NCBI RefSeq assembly: GCF_029931775.1
Contig: NC_079312.1
Location: 139,237,872-139,301,871, forward strand
Length of the DNA stretch: 64,000 nt
DNA from: Euleptes europaea
Taxonomy: Eukaryota > Chordata > Lepidosauria > Squamata > Sphaerodactylidae
Direction: 5' to 3'
The notes beneath the pieces were generated by a model. It did no database searches. It was not told the origin of the DNA and worked only from the letters and a program-made list of their open reading frames with translations. Shown here piece after piece: positions 27,115 through 37,914 of this stretch (position 1 is the stretch's first letter; every line of letters starts with the position of its first letter). Both the position numbers and the translations under genes were made by a program.

Positions 27115-28205
27115 TTTGATTTCTTAAACACACTGGCCATCATGAGGAAAAATGAAGTTATCCGTCTTGAGTGACTTCTCTGGGAAGCAGATGGTAGGAA
27201 GTGGGGGAGGAGCTGGCTGGATCAGGTTGAGAGATAGAAGGCCGGGTCAAACAGACAATTAAAAGAATATGGCAAAGGGACTGTTTTTGTTAATTAAGAG
27301 GAAAACACAATAATCCGTACAGATCCAAGACAAATAAAGCCTCTTTGTTTGGGGCAAAAGACGTTGGCTTTTAATCCTCATTGAGCAATGAGGGCCAACA
27401 CTCTCTCTGTGTGCAAATGGAGGAATGTTGGCCCTCCCAACAGAACAGGTGGGAGGCAGGAGATGAATCCCAGGGCATTTAGAGTATGACTATCATTGTT
27501 ATGTTTGTGCAGACAAAGGGAATGCAGGTGTTTGCCTAAGTGGAAATGCTTTGGCTGAGGCATGATGCACCTTGTAGAAAGCAAGGAAGTAGTGCTGTTC
27601 AGGTACAGTTTGGAAGCAAATAATCATTTGGGACAAGACACTGTGGATGTCAGAACAGCATGATTAAAAATCATCCCTCAAAGATGTTAAAATGTGCCAA
27701 GCATTTTATAATCTTTATCTTGTTCACCCATATATCAGTCTTGTGTTCTGGTTTGGATCCAGATTAAATTTTTCATCAGTGGAATGGAACTTTTCTGTCC
27801 CCCCACCCCATCAAGTTCACTGATCTCCATGAAGTGGTGCTTCTGTGGGGGACCCAGAGGAACAACATAAGGGGGGGTCATCTTCATCAGGAAGGGAGGG
27901 ATCGGTGGAAACTGCCAATTTCATCTGGATCCAACCCTTCATTAGTAATCCCAGTTTAAAGATGGAAGTTCACAGCATCTCCAGATAACCCATAGAATTC
28001 TAGGTTCAGCAGGAACTTGAACATTCTTTTCTGTCACTTGAACCAATACATAATTTTGAAAGCATCTGGGATGAAAGGCACATCCCTAGCTTAATCAGGC
28101 TTCAACTGCAATGATTAAGTTCTCCTCTTTTTATTTATACAAATTACATGCCACTGCTCCAGAGACTTGCTTGCAGCTCACAAAATAAAACATGAAAAAA
28201 CACCA
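26420..28205. other. Intergenic, no gene seen
   Basis: Apart from the AG microsatellite at 27032-27111, no transposon or coding frame is recognised. It may be partly unique regulatory DNA. Confidence 0.5.
27032..27111. repeat. (AG)n microsatellite
   Basis: About 39 AG dinucleotides without interruption. Confidence 0.98.
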
Positions 28206-28311
28206 AACAGCATAAAAATCTAAATATTGTCGAAGGCTTTCACGGTCAGAGTTCATTGGTTCTTGTAGGTTATCCGGGCTGTGTAACCGTGGTCTTGGAA
28301 TTTTCTTTCCT

Positions 28312-28346
28312 GACGTTTCGCCAGCAACTGTGGCAGGCATCTTCAG
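28312..28346 (-). ncRNA. Hammerhead-ribozyme-like motif, left arm of Penelope dimer
   Basis: Mirror copy of the motif at 30656-30690: CTGAAGA box, short GC stem (GCC.GC/GC.GGC), GAAAC box and GTC. Hammerhead motifs are documented in Penelope-like elements. Here one extra base separates the CTGAAGA box from the stem, so self-cleavage is uncertain. Confidence 0.5.
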
Positions 28347-28542
28347 AGTAGTAACACTGAAGGACAGTGTCTCTCAGTGTCAAGGGTGTAGGAAGAGTCA
28401 GAGAGGGGTTGGGTTTGAGCTGAGTATTGTCCTGCAAAAGTATTGTCCTGTAAGTATCAAGATAATGTGCTAATGAGGGTATGGTATGTTAATATGGAAC
28501 CATTGTATCCTGAAGTGATCTGTTAATGTGTGTAATCCAAAA

Positions 28543-29433
28543 CTAATCTGTATGGCTATTGTTGAATGTTGTCTTTGTCTGGAGGTTTTTCAGGGCAGGA
28601 AGCCAAGCCTTATTCATTCTTAAACTCTCCTCTTTTCTGTTAAAGTTGTGCTGATGTTTATGAATTTCAATGGCTTCTCTGTGCAATCTGACAAAATAGT
28701 TGGTAGAATTGTCCAGTCTTTCAGTGTCTTGGAATAAGACCCTGTGTCCTGTTTGTGTCAGTCCATGTTCAGCCACTGCTGATTTCTCAGGTTGGCCAAG
28801 TCTGCAGTATCTTTCATGTTCTTTTATCCTTGTTTGTATGCTGCGTTTTGTGGTCCCGATGTAAACTTCTCCACAGCTGCAAGGTATACGATATACTCCT
28901 GCAGAGGTGAGGGGGTCTCTTTTGTCTTTTGCTGATCGTAGCATTTGTTGTATTTTCTTGGTGGGTTTAAACACTGTTTGTAGGTTATGTTTTTTCAAAA
29001 GTTTCTCCATCCTATCAGTGACTCCTTTAATAAATGGCAAGAATACCTTTCCTATGGGAGACTGTTTTTCTTGAGTTTTCTGATTTTTGTTTGGTTCAAT
29101 GGCCCTTCTGATTTCATTCTTGGAGTAGCCGTTTGCTAGCAGTGCGTGATTTAGATGGTTAGTTTCTTCCTTGAGAAACTGTGGTTCACAGATCCGTCTT
29201 GCACGGTCCATTAATGTTTTGATTATTCCTCTTTTCTGTCGGGGGTGGTGGTTGGAGTTTTTGTGTAAGTAGCGATCTGTGTGAGTTGGTTTCCGGTAGA
29301 CCTTGTGACCTAACTGAAGGTTTGATTTACGGATGACAAGGGTATCAAGAAATGGGAGTTTACCCTCAATTTCCTTTTCCATGGTAAACTGAATGTTTGG
29401 ATGGATATTATTAAGATGGTTTAGAAAGTCCAT
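28543..29433 (-). CDS. Penelope-like RT/GIY-YIG protein, partial (left arm)
   Basis: About 296 residues of a 5'-truncated Penelope-like polyprotein. The coding is identical to the right-arm copy as far as I compared: thumb region after the catalytic box (PFLDTLVIRK), a Lys-rich linker and a C-terminal GIY-YIG-type endonuclease (AGVYRIPCSCGEVYIGTTKR, then TRIKEHERYC). The reverse-transcriptase palm is mostly missing, so it cannot be autonomous. No stop interrupts the part that remains, consistent with a recent insertion. Confidence 0.88.
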   Translation of the reverse strand: MDFLNHLNNIHPNIQFTMEKEIEGKLPFLDTLVIRKSNLQLGHKVYRKPTHTDRYLHKNSNHHPRQKRGIIKTLMDRARRICEPQFLKEETNHLNHALLANGYSKNEIRRAIEPNKNQKTQEKQSPIGKVFLPFIKGVTDRMEKLLKKHNLQTVFKPTKKIQQMLRSAKDKRDPLTSAGVYRIPCSCGEVYIGTTKRSIQTRIKEHERYCRLGQPEKSAVAEHGLTQTGHRVLFQDTERLDNSTNYFVRLHREAIEIHKHQHNFNRKEESLRMNKAWLPALKNLQTKTTFNNSHTD

Positions 29434-29448
29434 TAATTTTTCTTCACC

Positions 29449-30459
29449 ATGGCTCCAAATGGTAAATGTATCATCTACGAACCTGAACCAGCACCTTACA
29501 AACCTACAGTCTGGTTCAGGTTCGTAGATGATACATTTACCATTTGGAGCCAGGGTGAAGAAAAATTAATGGACTTTCTAAACCATCTTAATAATATCCA
29601 TCCAAACATTCAGTTTACCATGGAAAAGGAAATTGAGGGTAAACTCCCATTTCTTGATACCCTTGTCATCCGTAAATCAAACCTTCAGTTAGGTCACAAG
29701 GTCTACCGGAAACCAACTCACACAGATCGCTACTTACACAAAAACTCCAACCACCACCCCCGACAGAAAAGAGGAATAATCAAAACATTAATGGACCGTG
29801 CAAGACGGATCTGTGAACCACAGTTTCTCAAGGAAGAAACTAACCATCTAAATCACGCACTGCTAGCAAACGGCTACTCCAAGAATGAAATCAGAAGGGC
29901 CATTGAACCAAACAAAAATCAGAAAACTCAAGAAAAACAGTCTCCCATAGGAAAGGTATTCTTGCCATTTATTAAAGGAGTCACTGATAGGATGGAGAAA
30001 CTTTTGAAAAAACATAACCTACAAACAGTGTTTAAACCCACCAAGAAAATACAACAAATGCTACGATCAGCAAAAGACAAAAGAGACCCCCTCACCTCTG
30101 CAGGAGTATATCGTATACCTTGCAGCTGTGGAGAAGTTTACATCGGGACCACAAAACGCAGCATACAAACAAGGATAAAAGAACATGAAAGATACTGCAG
30201 ACTTGGCCAACCTGAGAAATCAGCAGTGGCTGAACATGGACTGACACAAACAGGACACAGGGTCTTATTCCAAGACACTGAAAGACTGGACAATTCTACC
30301 AACTATTTTGTCAGATTGCACAGAGAAGCCATTGAAATTCATAAACATCAGCACAACTTTAACAGAAAAGAGGAGAGTTTAAGAATGAATAAGGCTTGGC
30401 TTCCTGCCCTGAAAAACCTCCAGACAAAGACAACATTCAACAATAGCCATACAGATTAG
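29449..30459 (+). CDS. Penelope-like RT/GIY-YIG protein, partial (right arm)
   Basis: An open frame of 336 residues. The first ~14 codons are fortuitous: the ATG and start of the frame lie in antisense sequence of the left arm. The element's own sequence begins near APYKPTVWFRFVDDTFTIW, which contains the FVDD reverse-transcriptase catalytic box. Next come the thumb region and the GIY-YIG-type endonuclease (GVY ... YIG, Arg in TRIKEHER). N-terminal RT motifs are absent. Penelope elements combine RT and GIY-YIG in this order (family knowledge). Likely inactive because of 5' truncation. Confidence 0.88.
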   Translation: MAPNGKCIIYEPEPAPYKPTVWFRFVDDTFTIWSQGEEKLMDFLNHLNNIHPNIQFTMEKEIEGKLPFLDTLVIRKSNLQLGHKVYRKPTHTDRYLHKNSNHHPRQKRGIIKTLMDRARRICEPQFLKEETNHLNHALLANGYSKNEIRRAIEPNKNQKTQEKQSPIGKVFLPFIKGVTDRMEKLLKKHNLQTVFKPTKKIQQMLRSAKDKRDPLTSAGVYRIPCSCGEVYIGTTKRSIQTRIKEHERYCRLGQPEKSAVAEHGLTQTGHRVLFQDTERLDNSTNYFVRLHREAIEIHKHQHNFNRKEESLRMNKAWLPALKNLQTKTTFNNSHTD

Positions 30460-30655
30460 TTTTGGATTACACACATTAACAGATCACTTCAGGATACAAT
30501 GGTTCCATATTAACATACCATACCCTCATTAGCACATTATCTTGATACTTACAGGACAATACTTTTGCAGGACAATACTCAGCTCAAACCCAACCCCTCT
30601 CTGACTCTTCCTACACCCTTGACACTGAGAGACACTGTCCTTCAGTGTTACTACT

Positions 30656-30690
30656 CTGAAGATGCCTGCCACAGTTGCTGGCGAAACGTC
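30656..30690 (+). ncRNA. Hammerhead-ribozyme-like motif, right arm of Penelope dimer
   Basis: CTGAAGA at 30656-30662, stem with one T-T mismatch, GAAAC at 30683-30687 and GTC at 30688-30690. The order of conserved boxes fits a minimal type I hammerhead. The extra U after CTGAAGA and the very short helix III are departures from the consensus. Confidence 0.5.
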
Positions 30691-30759
30691 AGGAAAGAAA
30701 ATTCCAAGACCACGGTTACACAGCCCGGATAACCTACAAGAACCAGCATAAAAATCATT

Positions 30760-32100
30760 ACAATTAACAAACTATTAAAAATCCAGGCAGACTATAAAAA
30801 TAACTTAAAATCTTATTGACCTAAAATGAGTCTTGTAAAACAGTCCTCAGACTAGAAGCAGGCTGTAGAAACAATTTTAAAAAGACATAAGCCCCTTAAT
30901 TAAAAGCTTGGGTAAAGGGAAATGTCCGTGTAAATGATCAGAACTGGCTATGCAAGCTCCACCCTCAAGTTCCTGCAACATGACTGCAATGCCATGTTTT
31001 GCTCAAGTGTGTGGTGAAGCTTGGCAGTGACTTTGATCTGAGCATTTACTTCCTTGTACAGTGACGATCAAGTCAGAAGTCTCAGTGGTTGTAAACAATA
31101 CTGAGGCTCTCTCATGCCCTTCCATTTCAATTTAATTAATCTGAAGCTACTACCTTGTGTTCTATACTTATATTGCCTGATGCAGATTAGAACCACTTTC
31201 CTGCACAAATAAATATGTATTGAAAGTATGTGTTTGTGTGTGTGGGTGTGTAGGGGGGGTGTCAACTTTTTGGTCACAGGCAAGCACAATAAGATGGTGT
31301 GCTAAGAAAGAGCAGTTGGCTATTTTGGTTATGCACCCTTAGTGACTTGGATGGCTCCACTCTCAGTTGAGGTCCAGTTCATACATGAGTTGATCTCAGT
31401 AGGAGCTGTTTCAGAGTGGCTCCTTCCCATACTGCTCTGGCAACATTTATAGGCAATTATCATTTGGGTCAAGCAATTGACACAGTTATTTCCATGCCAG
31501 TAATGGATAGCTAGAGGGGACCTGGCAACCCTATCACCCTGCCTCCAGGAGCCAGCAATATAGTCTTGGGAAATAACTGTGCCAAGGGCCTAGCCCATGT
31601 GTCTTTGTTACAGATGTTGCTGGTGCAATGTAGAAAGAAGCCATGCCAAAACAGCTCCCATAAAACTTAGGCTAACACAGGAATTGGCCCATGCAGGGTT
31701 TCAGGTGCAAAAGAGGTTGCTGCTTAGAAAGATTTGAATGAAGACATGCTGAGCATGCACATGGCATATACGTTTTTAGATTTACTTTTTTAAAAAAGTA
31801 CTGTGATTTTAAAGTGCGGTGTTACACACACACACACACACACACACACGAGTCTACAAACTATTAACAAGGTTACAACTCTCGCTCTGTGGACTTTGTG
31901 GATCTAGTTTGGTGGAAAAAAACACCAGGGCAGTTGTCCTGTGCACCAAATTATGCCACAATCCTCAACCCACATACTTCAGAGTAGTACTGTTGATATT
32001 AAATGATCAGACAGAAGCAGCAGAAACCAGTACAATACTCTGCAATACTCTGAAGCTCCTGGCTGGTACTTTGTAGAAACTATAACGAAATGGAGTGTCT
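30760..32100. other. Intergenic with simple repeats, no gene seen
   Basis: It contains a (GT)n-rich tract at 31228-31262, a right-end scrap of the AGGGTTGCCA MITE near 31510-31533 and a (CA)n microsatellite at 31825-31850. No coding frame is supported. Confidence 0.55.
31825..31850. repeat. (CA)n microsatellite
   Basis: Thirteen CA units. Confidence 0.95.
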
Positions 32101-33015
32101 TGAATGTGCTTCAGAAGAACAAGGCTTGGTGAATTGCATCTTTATTCCTTCTCTGCTTTAAACATTTAACTTATGCTGTAAACCTTAACGAGTGCAGTGC
32201 TAATGATGGAGTAGTTTCATAGTATGTGACTTTGTGCTGGTCTTAGGACCTCCTTGGCTTTCGAATCATGGTAGGAGCTGCAGTGCTGTTCTTGCCTCTG
32301 TTCTTGGCTGTGTCAAACCGGTTCTCAAGGCAAAGCTTGTCATAGCTTGAGAACATGGCCTAATGAATAATGAGGAGACCAGCTTGCTGGCATAATTGCT
32401 CCATGTTTATATTTGAAATGGGATAGCATGTTTCTACTTCAATTCCACCATCCCAGACCCTTTCTCTACCTCCCTCTAGAGATTAGATTTCTAAATAATC
32501 TAGGACATTAGAGAGAAATCAGTAGCTGATTAGCCATCCCACTTGACTGCAATCACACCTTTCAATATTAATTATCCACTCCTTGAGTCTGATGACATTG
32601 AGCATTGGCAGCAAAGGCTGCTCTGTGTTTTGCATCATCAGTCAGAGACAATGATTTAAAGGGACAAAATAACCTGGTAAGCAGGAAATGGGAGCTCATT
32701 TGTAAATGTGATTGGGAAACCCAATCAAAATCCCTCGTATTTATAGCCTGTGGGTAAGCTGCCCAATAACATCACTTTTCATATGAGATGCTGTGGAATG
32801 TATGGCATAATAAGCGTCGTGAATGTTTTTAGACAGAGTCCAGCTGAGGTCAGAGTAGCCAGGGTGATCTTGCAGTCCTTCTCAGCGCACCCAGCCGTGA
32901 GGCATGTGATGGCCTATTCCAGACACTCCCTGCATCATGCCGGATGTCTCAGGGTGCTTGCTGATTATCTGTACTTATCCCGAGCATCCCTCAATATTCC
33001 TGCCAACTAGTTGTG
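32100..33015. promoter_or_regulatory. Candidate conserved enhancer, ~28 kb upstream of SOX9
   Basis: Repeat-free block with high-information sequence of balanced composition: palindromic tgattgggaaacccaatca at 32710-32728, ctaaataatctagg, tcaatattaattatcc and ctgatgacattgagc motifs. The distance from the SOX9 promoter (~28 kb) equals, as I remember it, that of the mammalian E1 enhancer that drives notochord and gut expression. Orthology is inference and needs alignment. Confidence 0.4.
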
Positions 33016-34240
33016 GCCTAACCAGTTTTACAACCAGGACTTCTCCATGGTGACAGCTCAGAGCAGGCGAAAAAAAAAGGGCTTCACATTGGGCCAATCT
33101 GGTGAAACTCCCCCCCCCCAAATGTGGTATATATAGACAGGGTGTGTGTGCATGTGTACATACATAATTGCAGACCCCCCCCCAATTCTAAATAAGCACT
33201 TCTCCAGCATCATAGAGGAACTAAACAGCAATGTAAGACACTTTGGTGTACAATTACATCCTCTTCACCTGGTGCTGAAAAGCAGGTTTGGAATGCCTTT
33301 CCAGAAGCTATCTGATGGTGTCACCACCACCAAAAAGGCAATGGACTGCATGTATTAATTCCTGACCCTGAAGTTGGGATAGAATTAACAAGGGGAGGGG
33401 AGAATCTGATGAATACCAATAGATGCTGTGCATCTTTGTACAAACTTCAACATCTTACCAAATGTGACTAGAAGAAATCTTGGCTAGTTTCTTTGGTCTT
33501 TCTTAATTTACTTCACACTGGACAACATTTCAAACTATTTACACTAAAAACTTAAAAATGAAAATACCTAGGGGGCCTTCCTAGGTATGCAGAAAAATAT
33601 TAGCCTCTAAATTAAAAGACATTAATACTTCCCTTGGTGGCCTGATGAGGACTGAGCATGGGCTTATTGCCTTCAGAATGTTGAGAGCAGTTGAGAGCCA
33701 GTTAAAAGGCAGGGGAAAACTGAGAGGGTTGGGAGTTTTTATATACTTTGGAGAGGTACATTTCTGTGATTCCTTATAGGCCTTCAACTTGTTCTTAGAA
33801 TTCAAAGATGGATTTAAACTAAATGCTTTAATTCAACAACATCTGTTCTATTTATTTATTGCTGTTTTTTTTAAATTACAAGCCCACCTTTCTTTCACAC
33901 AGTGGGACTCAAGGCGCGTAACAACCCAGATGAAATAATGCCAAGAATAAAACTAAAAACCAAACAGCAAACAGCCAGGACAAAGTGGAATAAGGCATGT
34001 CCCTATTCACTGGGCTAACCGGGCTATTGTCAATATCATTCACGATGTCTCAAATGTTCTTTTAAACAATGCAGTTCAGTTTGGCATTGTGTGCCAAAAA
34101 TGGGGTAAGTCACTTTATCAACCAGCAATTCATACAGATCTGTCCCATGCTCCAAAATAAGTGGACTCACAGCTCTGTTGGCTTGTAAGTCTCAGCTGTT
34201 GGTATATTGCCTGAAAACTTTAGAAATATTTTACTTTGCT
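33015..34240. other. Intergenic, no gene seen
   Basis: Apart from the LINE tail at 33838-33935, unassigned sequence with poly-C/A runs near 33110 and 33176. Confidence 0.5.
33838..33935 (-). mobile_element. CR1/L2-clade LINE 3' tail, fragment
   Basis: Reverse-strand match to the recurrent LINE 3' end: tttatttattg, then cccacctttct...gtgggactcaaggcg. About 100 bp remain. Confidence 0.55.
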
Positions 34241-34246
34241 ATTTTA

Positions 34247-34778
34247 ACAGCGCATTCCTGAGAGGAATGGCTGCGCTGGTTTCAGGAGGCAGCACAGCTG
34301 CACTGCCTCCAAAGGAGGTTTCGCCCCCCCCTCCGGGCCGAAACCTTTCCCTTCGCGAAAAAAACCAAGCAAACCTTCATCGAGTTGCATGGGAGATACG
34401 GCACTTAAAAATATGGCATATCTTGCAAAAATAAAAAAGGGGTGTTCCCGGCCCAAAAGGGCTTTGGAGGCTGCCTAGAGGCAGCTCCTCCCCCAGCCTG
34501 GCGCTGGAATGCCCTGGGAATGCCTTCCGGGATGCCGGAACGCCTCCTGGGACACCGGCACGGGCTTTTACGCTGGTGGGATGCTGGCAGAAGGCCCCGT
34601 TGGTGTCCTGGGGTGGTGCTGCCATGGCAGCGCCCAGCATCCGGGCCTTCCTGCTGGCGTTGGGCCCACTAATGCCAGCGTAAGTTGGCCAGACACCAGC
34701 GTGGGGGCCCCGAACGCCGGTGCAGCACCTTCCTGGCCTCCTAAGGGTATTCGCCCTTCTGGCTCAGGAATGCGCTGT
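34247..34778. mobile_element. GC-rich MITE with ACAGCSCAWTCC ends, copy 1
   Basis: Perfect TIR acagcgcattcctgag at the left and its inverse ctcaggaatgcgctgt at the right. The GC-rich interior shares ctgcctaRaRgcagctc, ggaacgcctcc and gggatgcc with 57192-57648. No transposase. Target duplication not clear; superfamily not assigned. Confidence 0.8.
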
Positions 34779-34779
34779 A

Positions 34780-36790
34780 AAACCACTCCTCTGGGAAGAG
34801 GAGTTTTATCTTACTTTGGTAACACTTGCAGTGTGCAAAGGTTTTGGGAAACAGGCTGTATGCATTCTGGCTGGATTTTCATCAATCTTTAGTAAATGGA
34901 CAGTTTTGTCTGTGTGTGTTATTCCGACACTATTTGAGCAGCCCCATTCATTTTGAACAAGATGTACGCATATAGCTTGGCACTTTTCAACAAGAGCCAA
35001 CATCACGGAGCTTTGCTCAGACTGGGGAGCTCTAAAAACTCTTAATGCTGGTGAAGTTCCTAGAATCTTTAGAGAGGCAGAGAGACACCAGGGTTGGCAT
35101 TTGTGTGACAGACCTCTATGCTCAGACAAAGGCATGGGAGACTTCTCAACTTGATTTCTAGCTAATCCGTAAAAATGTGGGACAAACATTGGAGGTAAAC
35201 TGCCAAAACCATGTATTTTAAATCCCATGCCCAGGAGTCCAGATTCCTTTCCCAGCTGCTTAAGCAGCACATCTAGAGACTGGATGTAAAAAACTTCAGT
35301 CTGTTTCACCCTTCCTCGCCTTTGCATATTCAATATTGTCAACCACAGAGGAAAGGAATCACTTTTACTGGCCAAAGTGCTAATACTGAAGAGGCCTTAC
35401 TGCAGAGGAGACTAAATTTGCACATGAGTCCTTTCCTATAAAGGAGAGAAATGTTTATTGGAGTTGGAAAAGACCCAATTCTGGTTCCTTCATCTTCCTC
35501 CTCTGCTTCCCTCTTTTGCTCCATTTTTTAAACAGCATCCTAATAATTTCGAAGAACTCCTATAGAGAAATAAACAAACTGCTCCAATCTTCATCAAAAC
35601 TAAGTCCATGGACTAAATGGACTTTAACGATGACTGCTTTTAAGGTGGTAGTAACAAGGAGTGTATTCTCCACCCAAAATTTACTTGGCTAAATTAAGTC
35701 ATAAAAACGTATGTTGATGTTAAACTGGCCAGTAGCACCTCTCTCACATTTAAAATGGGGGGTGGGGAGAGAATTCTGTTGATTCTTTAAATGGGAAATA
35801 ACAAGGGGCATGTAGCAAGAAAATCTCATGTAGCTGATCTGTTCTAGAATATTCCTGAGAAGCTTGACTTGTTTATGTGCAATGTTAGGACTTGCATCTG
35901 AGCTGAGTATTGAATCCATGGGTCAACGCTATGTTAAATTCTATTATGTTCTAGATTAGACCTACATAGCTTGTGACCCATGAAGCCAAAAACAGCCTAC
36001 TGGCCTACCAGGGGCTTGAAAAAATACATGCCTGGGACTGCAAAATGTTAACAGGGTTGTTTTGGCTGGTGGGTTGTGTTTGGCTTGGCATCTCCCTAGT
36101 TGTGCAGGCTTGTTCTAGACATTCTATTGTGGTTTTAACTGGATGGTTCATATTTTTAATCTGTTGGTACTGAGTGTTTTGTGGCAGGGTAGGCTGAAAA
36201 ATAAAAACAAACAAAACTGTAATGTATTGCATTTTAAAAAATATTACCTGTGGTCTTCAGATTGACTGAGTACTTTGGCCTCTAAAATCACTCAAGGTTA
36301 CAGACTACTAGACCAATGACACTGCTAAAGATGCAAAGAATTAAGTAAGCTTCACTGAAAGGGCTACATAGTGACTAGTTGAATGTGCGAAGTGATGAAT
36401 TCAGTGCACTTTACTAAGCCTGCATCTCCAAATTCTGATATTTGTTGAGGCCCAGGAATATCTATTTCAATATTTTTTTTATCTTGCATTTCTCCCCAAA
36501 GGGACACAAAGTGGCTCACAACAACAACACAAATGTAGTATAAATCAATCAAACAAACTAACAATAAATCTTGGGCTGGTTCCACAGCTGGTTCTTCCAA
36601 GGACCCCAGCTATGTGAGTCATGGGCTAAGATCCAAAGGGCCAAACCCAACAGCTCATGCCTCTGGCCACATGCAGCCCTTATGCTGGCAGGCAGGTAGG
36701 AGACAAAAACACAGCTGTGCAGCTGGCAAGATGCTCCTCCAAAAATTTTCCTTCCTTACTGTCTATCTTAATTCAACTGGCAAACATGCC
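34780..36790. other. Intergenic with one LINE tail, no gene seen
   Basis: Mostly unique-looking AT-rich DNA. A reverse-strand CR1/L2-clade 3' tail is visible at about 36465-36560 (cttgcatttctccccaaagg, then gtggctcacaaca). No coding frame is supported. Confidence 0.5.
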
Positions 36791-36794
36791 CACA

Positions 36795-37013
36795 TAGGGT
36801 TGCCAACCTCCAGGTACTAGCTGGAGATCTCCTGCTATTACAACTGATCTCCAGCTGATAGAGGTCAGTACCATCAGTTCACCTAGAGACAATGGCCTCT
36901 TTGGCAATTGGACTTGATAGCATTGAAGTCCCTTGCCTCCCCAAACCCCGCCCTCCTCAGGCTCCGCCTCAAAAATCTCCAGGTATTTCCCAACCTGGAG
37001 CCGGCAATCCTAG
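36795..37013. mobile_element. hAT-type MITE (AGGGTTGCCA family)
   Basis: The left TIR tagggttgccaacctccagg and right end ggcaatccta (decayed) bound the typical body (actagctggagatctcctg, ctattacaactgatctccag). Flanks tgcccaca / gtgccaca look like a decayed 8-bp duplication. Confidence 0.85.
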
Positions 37014-37478
37014 TGCCACATGTTAGTTAAAGGAGGAGGAGTCTTAAGGAGAGCTGTATGGGACCTGGACACAGCAAAGAAAGGTGAATAAAGGCAGACT
37101 GTGAGGTCAGTGGGAGAGGAAAGGTGACCAGCGAGTCCCTCTGCCAGCCTTGAGAGGAAGTTGTGTCAGATATTATCTTTACCGGATAGTTAGGAAATTC
37201 TTGTACCTCCCAGTATCCAGAGCTGCTGGAAGCTTGTGTCCCCTCCCCTCACAATTAGGATACATCAAAAGGGCAAAAAGATGCGACACTAACCACCAGT
37301 CAGAGGACCAATGCTTGTTGTGAACTTGTGAACCATTCACCCCCCACCCCCCGGTCATACTTGTACAGTTAACTTGTGGTGCAAGAATGAAAAGGTCAGC
37401 CTGGCTCCAGCCAATTGCCAGAGGGCGAACAGAAGCTGTAAGCTTGTGCTCATTCTTTCCTAGCAATAATTCTCCATC

Positions 37479-37651
37479 ATGTGTGTGTGTAAAATGCCGT
37501 CAAGTCGCAGCTGACTTATGGCGACCCCTTTTGGGGTTTTCATGGCAAGAGACTAACAGAGGTGGTTTGCCAGTGCCTTCCTCTGCACAGCAACCCTGGT
37601 ATTCCTTGGTGGTCCCCCATCCAAATACTAACCAGGGCTGATCCTGCTTAG
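37479..37651 (-). mobile_element. 5S rRNA-derived SINE, truncated
   Basis: Minus-strand order as in 26193-26409, but the 5S head is cut within the gctaagcaggatcag region. Directly beyond lies the inverted-repeat structure 37652-37912. A short GT run precedes the tail at 37480-37489. Confidence 0.85.
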
Positions 37652-37912
37652 CGATGCAAACTGGATGATCACCAAAGGGTGCTGACTAAGCCCCCAAACA
37701 GCCAGCACCCTTTGACGACCTTCCAGATTGCATGTTCATGAAAAAAAGTTACATGTGGGTTTTTTTGCTGTCTTTTTCAAAGATGTAACACTTTGTATAT
37801 TGAGATGACTGAAGAACTAGGAGTTCTAGGTCTCTGGACATCTCCGTTTGCAAAATGTTACATAAAACAGCAGCAAAAAACCCCAAATGTAACATTTTCC
37901 ATGAACGTGCAA
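37652..37912. repeat. Nested inverted repeats (two overlapping hairpins)
   Basis: Hairpin 1: arms 37652-37684 and 37701-37733, core accaaagggtgctg / cagcaccctttgac. Hairpin 2: arms about 37727-37800 and 37846-37912, core gttcatg...gttacat...ggg(t)nttgctg repeated inversely. Likely a foldback MITE; family not recognised. Confidence 0.75.
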
Positions 37913-37914
37913 TC

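Larger units (their letters stand above)
28221..30744. mobile_element. Penelope-like element inserted as an inverted head-to-head dimer, 12-13 bp TSD
   Basis: Two 5'-truncated copies of one Penelope-like retroelement meet head to head: minus-strand copy 28221-29490 and plus-strand copy 29491-30744. The arms 28258-29490 and 29512-30744 are both exactly 1233 bp, with a 21-bp spacer. I saw one difference between them in the parts I compared (near 29450). The whole unit is flanked by (c)agcataaaaatc at 28208-28220 and 30744-30756, so it integrated as one piece. Outer ends carry the hammerhead-like motif. The left outer end has 37 extra bp of tail that also appear at the right end of 39986-40780. 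Confidence 0.92.
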
